Assembly (NCBI GenBank): GCA_013368315.1
Contig: JAACJM010000119.1
Span: forward strand, 186,001-250,000
Direction of reading: 5' to 3'
DNA from: Tetrapyrgos nigripes
Lineage: Eukaryota > Basidiomycota > Agaricomycetes > Agaricales > Campanellaceae
DNA: 64,000 bases
The notes beneath the pieces are model-generated. The model was not told where the DNA came from, searched no databases, and saw only the letters and a program-made list of their open reading frames with translations. Below, piece by piece: positions 9,874 to 20,442 of the stretch (the stretch's first letter is position 1; every line of letters begins with the position of its first letter). The translations under genes and the position numbers were made by a program.

Positions 9874-10224
9874 TCATCTGAACGTGCTCCGGTTAAGTAG
9901 GGTAACGGTCATAGACTTTCGCGCACTGAGGGCAGACGAAGCACCAAAAGAGCTGTCATCAGCAAAGCTTAAGGCAGTTTCAGGGACAATGTCCAGCGGT
10001 GGTAATGGAGTACTGCAGATTTATTGAAGTGTATGTATATGATGAGGCTACTACCAAGCACAGGTCAAGCTTATTCTGCACAGGCTTGCGTGACGTCTGC
10101 CCGTAAGTGAGTCAGAATGGTCTCGCAGCGGTGGAATAGCGGACAGGTTGGAGGGCCATTGTGCGTGGGAAAAAGTACTGTGCGCGCGGAAAAGGAAGAG
10201 TGAGCTCGTCGTTGTCAGCGACAT
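9874..10224 (-). CDS. Possible small two-exon protein (93 aa), unknown
   Basis: Exon 10224-10082 and exon 10012-9874 join through a GT-AG intron in phase to 93 residues. The N-terminus (MSLTTTSSLFLFRAHSTF) is hydroxylated, basic and free of acidic residues, like a mitochondrial presequence. The second exon has a Pro-rich start (PLPPLDIVPETALSF). The family is not recognised. Support is limited to splice signals and composition. Confidence 0.3.
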
Positions 10225-10447
10225 CGGCGAGCAAATATCATGTTGGTGTCCACCAAAATCGAGAGCTCAATAGGCGTAAGCGTTCATATACAAAGAATTG
10301 GATAGAGAAAGAACTGAGTTGGATGCTGCAGGTTTACTTTGGATGACGTTCCAAGATGATGGAAGGATAGATATCCGAGATATGAACGACCTCTCTTCCT
10401 TTAGAACTACTTATATCCCGGCCTTCCTTACACTCAGCTATTTGTAA

Positions 10448-12916
10448 TCAGCTACTCGCAAGTCGACCCAAACCCTCTTGAACCTTCCCAAAATCAAACT
10501 TCTCATCCGTCTTCATCTTCCCATCCCTTATCAACTCCTTTACACGGTCTTCAATCACCTTGAGACGTTCATAAGCCTTCGCCTGATCCTCTCTAGCCAT
10601 ACCTGGTTCTCTAAACCACAAGCTTTTCGATTTGGGTTCCGACACGCGAATTTTTTCGAGGACTTCTAGGACGAGGCCAGTGGGAGGACCGATAGGGACC
10701 ATGTATTCGAAGGCACAGCTGAGATACCCTATATATGATGAAATAGTAATGTCAGTCTCTAGCTAGCTAGCAAGCGGCTGCGTATCCGAACTCACAAGTA
10801 TGGTTATAATCGTCCTCCGAAAACCCACCCGCTGCTTTATAGTAACATTTCGAAGCCGTTAACATGTGCAGATAAAACTTGTCTTGATCTGCCTTGTTTG
10901 CCTCTGCGAGTTGGACGTGGTAGTATCCTGTACATCTATAATTCATACAAGCGTCACGTTAGAGTAGAAGGAGGAGAATGGACGAAGAAAAGAAACACAC
11001 GCAAACGCATTCCCTCTGATGTTATCAAAGAAACTCCACCTGAACCCCGGATCGAGAGGTCCATCGAATTCTTTCGGATCCAAAGAGTCCTCTTCGAGGT
11101 CTTTCAGTATCCCAGAAGCATGTTTGTTGATGTTCTCGAGAAGTTCACGCTCCTTTGATTTGGCTTCGAGATCGTCTTTTGGTTCGGACGCGTTCTTAGT
11201 CGATATCGAGACGTGTGCCTAGACTTTCAAGTCAGTTGAGGAACGTGAAGAGATCATATGAGAGACATACCTGCAGTGTAGCGGACAATAACATGTTCCA
11301 TATACCTCTCTTGAACGTAGTTGTAAAGATAACCCCTCTCTCTTTCCTAGGGACGTCTTTCCACACTTCTCTTCCCCAGTTGATAACATCAAGCGCTCGT
11401 TGAAGATGATCTATGGCGACTTCGAAATCGGGTTCGATTCGAGTGGAGAGGAACCCGGACATTATCCATTCGCTACACACGCAAGAGGATGACGGACGTT
11501 TCAGAATATTGGCACCGTCGCATGAAGGCAAGAAGGAAACCCACCGAACAGCGATATTCAGAGCAAGCCTAACCGTCTCTCTTCCTTCCTTCTCCAGACG
11601 CTCCAGAGCTTCACGTTTGATGACCTCGAGATCCGTATTTCCAGGCCAAGCTTTCCATTGCTTTCGTTCCAGCTGCACTGGTTGTGAATAAGAGTGAAAC
11701 AACCGTCAGTGTTTGGGACGTAGCCAAGCATATGAAAACGTGCACTGACGTTGATCAAAGAATTTGATTAAAAAGTCTTCTTCGGAAATGCGGAAGATTC
11801 TTGTATCGCGCATGATGGCGCTCGTGAACATGTCGATGACCTGTGATCTAAGTCTCGGATTGACGAAAGAGGCGAGAGGTAACTCACTCCAAGTTTTCCA
11901 ACTGAGACTTGCTGGCCATTTTCTTGGAATTGTGTCTTGAGCTCCTTCAGGCCTTCCATGCCAGCAGTCCATTCCTGCGTGGTGCGATGAGAAAGCCAAT
12001 CACAATCAGCACTGAAGGTGACTTGCCTCGTTAGCACATTCAATTGTCCAGGCCTATCGCAAGTCGCAAGGAATTCAGCATAGAAATGTAGAACGTGAAA
12101 CTCGAAAAACTTACACTGCTATTCGGATCATTCCTCGTACTCAAATCCTCAAGCATACTCCTAGCAACCTCCCAAGGCAAATTACCACTGTCCTTCTGAA
12201 CCTCCACGGCACCAGGAGCCAGTTGCGAGAATTCCGCCGAAGTCACGGTGGCCGCTTTGCCCTCTCGTCCAATAGCTACATTCATAGCTTTTATGTTGGC
12301 CTCGTACTGGGTTTTCAGTCGTTTGTCGGTCTGGGAGAGGTCGGGACCAGAAGGAAGTGCTTCGAGGGCTTTCTCCCACATGACTTTGCTTTCGGAGTAT
12401 TGGCGGAGAGCCTGTAGGTGAGTGAAGCTCAATGAGCAACAGGTTTATATGAAGACGAGAGGTATGAATCATACGTACCTCATGAGCTGCTGCACGCCGA
12501 GCCCATGCCTTGGAATACGTTGGGTCAAGGTCCGTAGCCTATGATATGTCCCTGACTTGAGATGGACGGCCGAAGGAAAGGAAGGAGCACGGCACTCACC
12601 TTCATAGCGTCTGCCAATGCTTCTTCATACCTAGTAGATGATTACAGGTAAGGGAAATGCGCTACGACACAGGTACACTTAGAAGAAGCAAGTCTACTCA
12701 CTCTTTCACAGCCAATCGACAAGCTGCCCTGTTAGCCCATACAAGCGCATTGGATCCATCTAGTTCGATAGCTTCAGTGTATTTAGCAATCGCCGAAACA
12801 TAGTCCTTCGCGACGTAGAGTTCGTTTCCATCGTCTTTGAGTTTAAGAATGTTCTGACTTTGGCTCGGGCTGGAGGCGTCGGCGTTGGCATTGTCTTCTG
12901 ATAAGTTTGAGGCCAT
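10448..12916 (-). CDS. TPR-containing protein
   Basis: A multi-exon minus-strand gene starting at 12916 with MASNLSEDNANADASS. A classic TPR pair follows: residues about 25-95 contain DDGNELYVAKDYVSAIAKY, then YEEALADAMKATDLDPTYSK with AWARRAAAHE, then LRQYSESKVMWEKALEALP. A long helical C-terminal region has blocks such as EEWTAGMEGLKELKTQF, DTRIFRISEEDFLIKFF, RALDVINWGREVWKDVPRK and CYYKAAGGFSEDDYNHTW. It ends RLASS at 10448. Small introns of about 50-70 nt separate roughly ten exons, and each junction keeps phase in the exons I followed. TPRs of this N-terminal type resemble Hsp90/Hsp70 co-chaperones (SGT/STI1-like), but the large C-terminal region belongs to a fungal family I cannot name. 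It probably acts as a protein-binding adaptor. No disruption was seen. Confidence 0.82.
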
Positions 12917-13513
12917 GAGGGTTACCGGGTGGTTAAGCGCAGATGAAGGTCAAGGTCAAGGTCAATATGAGACAGGTGAAGATGTGGAACGTAATAGAAT
13001 TATCGGAAACCTCGGAGAAGCCTGCTGACCATTGCGTCATATAGTCTTTTGGCTGTATTACTGTATATATTCTTCAGTAAGTCAGCGATTCTTCCATTTG
13101 TTCTGGGAGGGAAATATATACCTGTAAGGATGCCGAAAGATGAGAAGTCACGATGCCTATGTATGGGAAAATGACACCGAACTGGGAGAAGTAGAAGGCT
13201 GGAGTGACGAGACAAAGTATGCCACGGCCCACATGACCAGGTTTTACCGAATGTTCGGTTTTGGGACTGTCCGAGTACAATTTCATGACACATTTTCCAT
13301 CTGTTTCTCTCTCAACCCACTCTTGGTTACACGCCAGGGGTCATGCGCCAAGGTTCCATAGACACCCACTGCTAGACACAAGATACAATGAGAAGATTCC
13401 GGTAACTCATAACCGGAAAGTCGCAAGTCGCTGATTCTTGCTCTGCATATGAAATAATTGCAGGAGTCACCGTCAACTTGAAGTTCTTCCTGTCTACCTC
13501 TGCGTTCTTTGAA
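12917..13513. other. Divergent intergenic region
   Basis: This lies between the starts of the TPR gene (minus) and the secreted-protein gene (plus), so it holds both promoters. A run of aaggtcaaggtcaaggtcaa repeats lies at about 12945-12963. Nothing else was recognised. Confidence 0.4.
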
Positions 13514-14861
13514 ATGCTAAATCAGTGGAAGTTCTATCTTACCGTTTTCTGCGCCGCCGCGGCTGTGGACTCTTTAGCTCAGGACCTACCTGTTGCGCCT
13601 GCGTACGTATGCTCTCAGTTGGCGTTATATACGTCTCTTACTCATTCGGAGTATTTACTCCTCCTACTCTTACTCCTATCACTATATAGCCCTTGGGAGC
13701 TCTCCGTTAGCGAAGGATGGGTGTTCGTCACCCCACCCATTCTGTCAAGCGATTTTCTTCCGCCTGGATTCGCAAATCCCCTCGAAGCAACGGTTGAGCG
13801 CAAGAGTGGAGCAATGATTCCTGATATTGGGTTGATCATAGTGAGTACTATTCACGTCCCCGAGTCGTTGATTAAGGTTCCTTGACTCTGAATAGCTTGT
13901 TCGTTACTCGGAAACCCCTGTCGGTACGTGGATCTTTTTACACTGTTAGGATAATAGTATCCTAAATCCTGATACCGCGACGTCTTGTAGATCCTTGTAA
14001 GTTGCGATATATGATTCAGTGGTATAAAGCGATTTATAACGAATCATCCCTCCTCCTCTTTTCCTCCTCAGACGACGAATTGATCTGGATCCCCGGCAAA
14101 TGGGCATACGACACCGATGACAAAGGATTCAGAATCACCAACATATACGTCAGCTCGAATGCGTCAGTTATCAATGGTGCGTACGTTGCGATTAAAATAA
14201 GTTCCTGTCAGTGTGAGGAGGATTGTGACTGACTGTACTGAACGTTTCTAGGCCGGAGGAATTGGAATATCCCAAGTACGTTCGTGTTCAAGCCACGGAC
14301 CTTTTCATAATCATGGACCGTATTGACGTATTCAAATTGACTCTCATCTCCTCTCATAGAGCACGTCGCCAAATTCGACTGGCAGACCTCTGCACTAGGC
14401 GTCACAACCGTATCCGTCTCCTCCTCGGGCGGTAAACCATTCTTCAGCGCTCAATTACTTCCCACCACGCTCCCCATCCCGATTGAAGTCAATTCCACAC
14501 TCACAGGAGATTATTTGACCCTGATTCAACCCCCGCTTCCAGCTGGGAATACTACGTCTGCGCCGGCGGAGATTGGGACCGATGAGTGGGTGTCGTTTTT
14601 GTTGAATAGTACGTCTTTTCTTTTGAACTCGGTGTTCGATGTCACTGCCGAGATTTGAAGACGGTTTGACTGACAGATTTTTATTCATCATTTACAGCAA
14701 AAACGAAAACCGTAGCCGCAAACACTATCATCGGGAATCTACCAGGAGGAAAACTTGGCGATGGGGTGTTGTATCCGAATATTGCGCCGCTGCTTCCTGT
14801 AGGTGCGAAGATAAGTGGGACTCTCGAGTTCCCAGTGCCTGAAGTACTTAGTAATCTCTGA
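13514..14861 (+). CDS. Secreted protein with acetoacetate-decarboxylase-like motif
   Basis: The start at 13514 gives MLNQWKFYLTVFCAAAAVDSL, a good signal peptide. An ATG at 13478, 12 codons upstream, is an alternative. About eight exons follow. Traced parts are PWELSVSEGWVFVTPPI, FANPLEATV, LVRYSETPV, a 6-nt exon at 13991-13996, DELIWIPGKWAYDT (14072-14176), RRNWNIPK (14252-14275) and the C-terminal exons ending VPEVLSNL at 14859-14861. The run of [YD]-E-L-x-x-I-P-G, R-I-T-x-I-Y-V-S-S and N-G-R-x-N-W-N-I-P-K-H is what I associate with the acetoacetate decarboxylase beta-barrel fold of fungi. No catalytic lysine was assigned, so enzymatic function is open. The protein is probably secreted or in the endomembrane lumen. 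The frame is intact through all junctions. Confidence 0.72.
13991..13996 (+). other. 6-nt microexon of the secreted-protein gene
   Basis: The bases atcctt lie between a tcttgtag acceptor and a perfect gtaagt donor. They are required to join GTC-G with AC-GAC-GAA in phase, giving V-D-P-Y-D-E-L, the conserved context before the IPG motif. Confidence 0.75.
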
Positions 14862-15072
14862 AGTTAAGAGGGATTATTGCTTCGAGTACTGTCTGATTTG
14901 GCAGAATGTGAATGTATATACCCCTCTGCGTAATAGGCATTCTGGATTATCTATGTTTTGATGGTAAACGTGGATTCCACGCTTATTTAGTAGCTCAAGC
15001 ATTACCCTCAATACCCAAGAACTTCAAACACCAGAATTAGCCACCCTTATGGCTGACATCCATATTGTCACT

Positions 15073-17807
15073 TCAAGCTTTAACATCGCTGCACAGCAAA
15101 CTGCTCTTCAAAGCACCAAGCGCTGCTCCCGACTCAAACTCCCGGAGAGAAAATTGGCATTTGAAAGGTTTTGGGTGACTTTTTAGTAAAGATATTCACG
15201 ATTGAAAGTTCGCCTTCGTTAGCGCATAGAAAACAAATAATATGTAGATAGTGATACTAACCTGAGCATTCCATCAACGTAATCAATCGCGGCCTCAATA
15301 CCCTGACCATCCTTATCCACTGCTTTGGTAATGTTGCACGTTGACAAGATGCCTGCAATCGCCAACCAGACGGTATCCAGAGCAAAATGCTTGCCGGGGC
15401 ATTCACTGCATGGCATAGAAGTTAGTGCTTTGGTTTTTGACAATTGCGTACACGGTACAGAGGCGGCCTCTTCACTAAATGATAGTACACGTAGTACGTA
15501 CCGTCTGCCGTACCCAAATCCATACAGCAAAGAACTAGGTGGGAGTTCTTTTCCTTCCTGCTTCATCCAGCGATCGGGTTTAAACTTGTATGGTTCAGGA
15601 TAGACTATTTCGTCGTGGAGCACAGCACTAGATGTTGATTAGGAGCCATCATCAGAGAAACCTAGAATTCTGAATGGTTAGAGTAAAGGTGCTCACGCTG
15701 CATTTCCGATCACTGTTGTACCTGGGAATGGAAGGGATAGTATTAGAATACTTTGCAGACCTTTGAGTTAGTAGTGAGAGTGAGTTTCACTTACCTTTGG
15801 GAATGAAATAACCTTGGTAAACATCGTCTTCAATTGAATAATGTGGAACAGCTGTTGATTGATATAAGTGCTGTTACAAGGCCATCTTCTAACTCTGAGG
15901 AACTGATGAACTTACAAAGAGGAAGCACAGGATGGATGCGGAGAGCTTCAATCATTATAGCTTCGATGTATGGTAGTTTCTCTCGATCGCCAAAATCCGG
16001 AAGCCGCGCTTTTCCAATCACCTCATCTAGTTCTTGTTGAGCTTTGGATTGGACATCTGGGTTATGGAGCAAGTGGAGTATAGCAGTCAAGATCAATGAA
16101 ACACTCTGTATGCGGTGGCAATGAACATATTGAAAAGTCAGCCAAATAAAATACTAGCATCAGAATAGACCGTATCTGCAGCCGGAAATACGAAACCCAT
16201 TCGTATTTCCCTAGCAAGGAAGGCCCCAATTTCTAGATTTCTCTTTGCAGATACGGTCTAACCGAAGATTCAAAATTGTATCTCACTGTGTCTGATGCAG
16301 CTGTGAACATATTAAAATTTAAACAAAATGAACTTGGTATTTGTTAGCCAGATCCTGTGGCACATACCTATGTAAGCCATCCCTGCGCAATTCTTAATTG
16401 TCTCTTGCATCCTGTGCATATCTGAGCTGAATTTCTCAATGTTCTCAGTGACAAAACAAGGAATCGCTGTTTCAATGGACTAGTATGTACGTTGGATGAA
16501 ATCAATATTCAATACTTATTACTGAATGTGTGACTTACATTTGAAGCTGCAAGCTTCTCCCAAGGCGCATCTCTCAATTCCAATGCAGAGTGCTTCCATA
16601 CTTTGGCTTGTCGCTTGAAAGTGGCTCCGGGCATCCAAGCTATCAGGCGGGATCAGATCAGTAATAAGCATAGTATGACATTCTCAGAATCAGTCTGGGT
16701 AACGGGTAAAATAGGATGATGACTTACTGGGAATATGTTTCAATAAAGGAAAATAATCCACCAAGAAACTGCCATGATTGCCAGTGTGAACAATACCCTG
16801 TACAGCTCGATCTGCGAGTCGAACGTAGTGGTCTCTGTCTTCTTGTGATGTTATTCCGTATACGACTCGTAGGATTATTGAGCTGGCGTAGCTAAGAGAT
16901 TGGAGATCAATATTGTAGGAGTGGTCAGTATAATCATGAATCAGGACTCGGATTCGATGGGTAGAAATCAGAATAAAAAAGAATCGTGCAAGAACTAGTG
17001 CTTACTGACGAACATATCCCGCTGGACAGCCATCGTAAGAAGGGTTTACCAACGAATTGAGGAATTCGAAGACTAGTCTCCGTTGTACGGGATGATATCT
17101 GGGGAGGACGCGAGGTTGGAAGTATTGATGGAAGGTTTTGCGGTGAAGCCTGTGCCACAATGACACTTAATAAGAACAGGAACAAGAAATGATAGATGGC
17201 TCGAATGCATCGTAGTACAGACCTCCATTCATCGGAGTAATCCATGTCTAAGGATTCAGATGGGTCAGTTCTGATATTCAAGGCGGCGGAGAGAGCTGCT
17301 AATCCATACTTACGAGCAAAGTTCCAGTACCAGCTTTTATACAATCAAATTGATTAGAAGCCTGTAGAGGCATGGAACTCGCTACTCGCCCAGATAAATC
17401 TTTCAGCATGTAGGCCGCTGTAAAATCCCAAAGGAATGACTTCACGATCACAATCCGATGGAAATAATCAACAACTTACGCGGTCTACTAGAGTAAATCC
17501 CCGATCTCCTCTCCAAAATCTCCGTCACAGCAGCAGCAGAATTTAACACAATAGTCCGATCTCCCAGAACGTTGATGTAAATGATGTCAGAAATGTGAGT
17601 CTTGCCCATGTCCAGATACTTTCGCCATCGAGGTTTGGTGCTCTTGTCTCGCATAACCTTGAAAAGGCTACCGATGAGAGGAAGACCTTTTGGGCCTGGA
17701 GGGAGGGGAAATTTTGATCTGATTCTTCTCTGGTAATGATGATAGATGTAGTAGGCGAGGATGAAAGAGGATGCAAAGTAGACGCAGACAGATGAGGGGT
17801 TGAACAT
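15073..17807 (-). CDS. Cytochrome P450 monooxygenase
   Basis: A multi-exon minus-strand gene starting at 17807 with MFNPSSVCVYF and an N-terminal membrane anchor (residues about 4-22). A Pro-rich hinge (FPLPPGPKGLPLIGSL) follows. Later come C-helix WR (DEWR near 17215), I-helix AASDT-S split by an intron at 16106-16286, K-helix ExxR (EALR near 15935) and the heme loop FGYGRRECPGKHFA near 15390-15510, split by an intron, with its Cys ligand intact. The last exon joins as GMLSHPKPFKCQF and ends at 15073. Length and order fit ER-bound class II P450s of basidiomycetes (O-methylsterigmatocystin-oxidoreductase-like). They oxidise small lipophilic substrates with electrons from NADPH-P450 reductase; the substrate is unknown. 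The second I-helix position is Ala instead of Gly. One intron carries a MITE. No stops were found in the exons. Confidence 0.9.
16167..16259. mobile_element. 93-bp MITE inside a P450 intron
   Basis: Perfect 14-bp terminal inverted repeats (agaccgtatctgca at 16167-16180 and its complement at 16246-16259). An inner inverted repeat, ggaaatacgaa/ttcgtatttcc, lies at about 16183-16210. TA flanks both ends of GACCGTATCTGCA, consistent with a TA target duplication (Tc1/mariner-like). The host intron, 16106-16286, is 181 nt, against roughly 50-70 nt for the other introns. Confidence 0.75.
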
Positions 17808-17940
17808 TCTCAGAATAAGCTAGTGGATTTGATGATTGATTGAAGAGCTGAGTTTTAGAAGGCTTCCAGAGAACGACAACTCTTATATACACGGAGAGAA
17901 GGAAAAGCCAAATGGTGCGCAGGAGTGAAAAGTCCAGTTT

Positions 17941-18180
17941 TGAAACATCCTAGCATCCGTTGGTGCCGGGCTGCGTATTAGCTTTGGTGAAGAAGTTACG
18001 TGTCTGCAATGTGAAGTGACGCTCGAGGTGTCAGGAGTGTATCGGCGCATTCAAAAGCCAAGTTTAGAAACATCCTAGCATCCGTTGGTGCCGGGCTGCG
18101 TATTAGCTTTGGTGAAGAAGTTACGTGTCTGCAATGTGAAGTGACGCTCGAGGTGTCAGCAGTGTATCGGAGCATTCGTT
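17941..18180. repeat. Tandem duplication, two copies of about 115-120 bp, period 125
   Basis: Copies at about 17941-18057 and 18066-18180 share gaaacatcctagcatccg and ttggtgccgggctgcg through ctcgaggtgtcag with almost no changes. They lie 130-370 bp upstream of the P450 start, in its presumed promoter. Confidence 0.9.
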
Positions 18181-18186
18181 TCTCCA

Positions 18187-18533
18187 AAGGAATGCTAAAT
18201 GGGCCTTGAAATCGCCGATTAGTGGCGCAAACTGTCCTGAAGATTGATGTAAAATTAGATTATGCCAACAGGCTCGAAGACACCCTAGAATCTTGGTAGT
18301 AGGACTCTCTAACTAGGGCTCCTATCGCATCGGATGGAAGGTTGCTTGAGGCCAATCCGCATCCGGCAGATGGTATCCAACGGATTACTTGCCAAAAGTG
18401 CCGGCATGTGCTGTATGGCCTCTATCTCTCCTTTGAATACTCAAAAGTGGGTTTTTATCATCTCGTTCAATTGTATGCGAGGCGCGTGCATAATGGGCTC
18501 AAAACCCCAAAGTACATCAGGAAAAAATTACGA
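18187..18533. other. Upstream region, nothing recognised
   Basis: No gene, motif or repeat was recognised. Short frames near 18334-18590 have no support. Confidence 0.35.
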
Positions 18534-18748
18534 GGCCCTTACACGGCTGGGATGAGTGCGTTTTTGTCAGGCGTTTTTGAGCAGGAGTAAATCTCGAGTA
18601 TTTCTACATTGGCCGGACTGCCCCATATGGGACCGAATCTAGGCCGATCTTCTATATGGGGTAGTTTCGGCGCCGTTGAAAAACCCGAGATTTATTCTCC
18701 TCCAAAAAGTTCGTCCAAATATGCACTCACCCCGGCCGTGTTAAGGCC
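18534..18748. mobile_element. MITE with long imperfect terminal inverted repeats
   Basis: The left arm, from ggcccttacacggctgggatgagtgcg to gagtaaatctcg (about 18534-18597), pairs with the right arm (about 18683-18748), which reads cgagatttattctcct to ccggccgtgttaaggcc. The arms are about 60 bp with a few mismatches. The centre has a second small palindrome, ccccatatggg/tatatgggg. No coding capacity. Confidence 0.6.
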
Positions 18749-20068
18749 AAGTTAACTTATGTCGACCTCGAAATTTTTACCGCGACCTCAAACTCCCACC
18801 CCTTTTCGTTGCCACTCAATCGACTGTATGACCACTGCGTGTCGTCACCAGTTGTCACCAGGGTTTATGGTCCAATGTCTTGGGTACTTCGGCCCGAAAA
18901 TTCGCCGCAGAGAAAGAAAAAAAAAATAAGAAAAAGAGAGAGCTCAGGAAATCTTTGCGCGCTGCACGGCATGAGTAAATATGATAGCCCCTATTCACAG
19001 GGCATCATATTTGTCAAGTAGTCTCTTTTTTAAATTTTGTAGATCTTTGTGAGTAATATTCTCTTGTGAGTGTACAATCTAGTGGTGAAATACAGAATAG
19101 ATTTTTCCCATAAATAGTGGGCCTTTGGGGCTAAATTTTATTCAATGCTGAAGTGCTGAAGCTCGAGCCCAGATTAATCATCCATTTCCCCATCCTAGTT
19201 GCATCCTGGCCTCATAATTTCACTCTCTCACAAATCTAGCATGACCAGGCCCTCAGAAGTTAGTTGTCTACAACTCATGGATCTTCAGTCACATAATAAT
19301 TCTGATGTTGAACTTACAGTATGGAGTTTTCAGGATCTGTGGCCTTTTTACAAAAACGGTTATTTCTTTGTTATTTCAATTGGAAACGCTGCCTCCAGCT
19401 CAAAAAATATTGGTCAGTCTCATAGAACCTGCATTATCTTTATTTAAGTATTTTATGGACAATGAAAGTGGGGGATTGTAGGTACTGAGCCCATGGCAGT
19501 CAACATGGCAGTCAACTGACAGCCAACACATTGACTGCCAGTTGACTGCCACCGTGGGAACCCAATACATTGGACCATAAGCCGTCACTGGTTTATGGTC
19601 CAATGTTGTCACCAGTCATCACCCCACACCAGTCTCTACTTTCCTGACAACCTGAAATGTCCAGACTCAGTCTGGACTGCGTCCAACAACTGTTGACATC
19701 ATGCCAGCAGGTCAACTCATCTCGCCTTCACTGGGCTTTCTCTCCAGAAGTGTGGCCATACTAATTATTATCTGAGATGTGCCAGCACTCACTGCCCTAC
19801 TTCCTCCACTTCTGAAGCTTGGCTTCAGCCTCGCCACCTTCATTCTTGCCTCTCCATTGTCATTAATTTATGTTTAATTTATGTCGTACTCTTAGCAACC
19901 TGTAGCAACCTCAAAGTCTTTTCCACGGGTTCAAACTCCCAACTTATTTTGCTCATACTACTTTGCAAGTAGCTGCAATGTAGTCAATACAAGGGTGAAA
20001 TTTTGGTATGATTTTGTTGAGGAGGGCCTCGTAACTTGCCATGCAAAGCAGTGGCACCTTTCCCCAGT
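18742..20068 (+). mobile_element. SINE copies, interrupted by a hAT-like insertion
   Basis: The SINE head (ttaacttatgtcg...cctcaaactcccaccc, then gttgccactcaatcgactg) runs from about 18742 to 18861. It resumes at about 19592 (caccccacaccagtctctac, tgacaacctgaaatgtcc). A second head segment with the B-box-like cgggttcaaactccc lies at about 19880-19945. The 3' signature ggcctcgtaacttgccatgcaaagc...ccccagt ends at about 20068. Two copies, one internally deleted, may be fused here. Confidence 0.6.
18862..19583. mobile_element. Non-autonomous hAT-like element (about 722 bp)
   Basis: The terminal inverted repeat GGTTTATGGTCCAATGT-cTTGGG at the left is matched by CCCAA-tACATTGGACCATAAGCC at the right. 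It is flanked by the near-identical 8-mers gtcaccag and gtcactgg. Subterminal gcagtcaac motifs occur in both orientations at about 19494-19552. No transposase. It splits a SINE. Confidence 0.5.
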
Positions 20069-20442
20069 AAATTGCTACCCTGGCTTGTGCTAAGATATCC
20101 GTGTGGCAATATCACTTCACCGGAGCTATAGGCTTTCAATAGCGTAAGTAGCATCCCGTAGCAGTCGCGTAGCAATTGCCTAGTTTACATACATAGAATG
20201 GAGTGGTCTGTGATAGGACAGCACTGTGATGAGGGAGCATACAAGAACCGTATAAGTGCAGATGGTCAACTTCTACCAGTGTTCAGTTCATCGTTATTAC
20301 TAGACAATGTATGATATACTTAGAAGCTATTAATTGTACTATCTTTGCTACTTCACTACCGACGAGATTTCTTCTTCTTACATGCAGGTTGGCTAGCTTG
20401 ACTTGGCTGAGGGTCATTGGTAGTCTCCAACTCAAATAGGTG

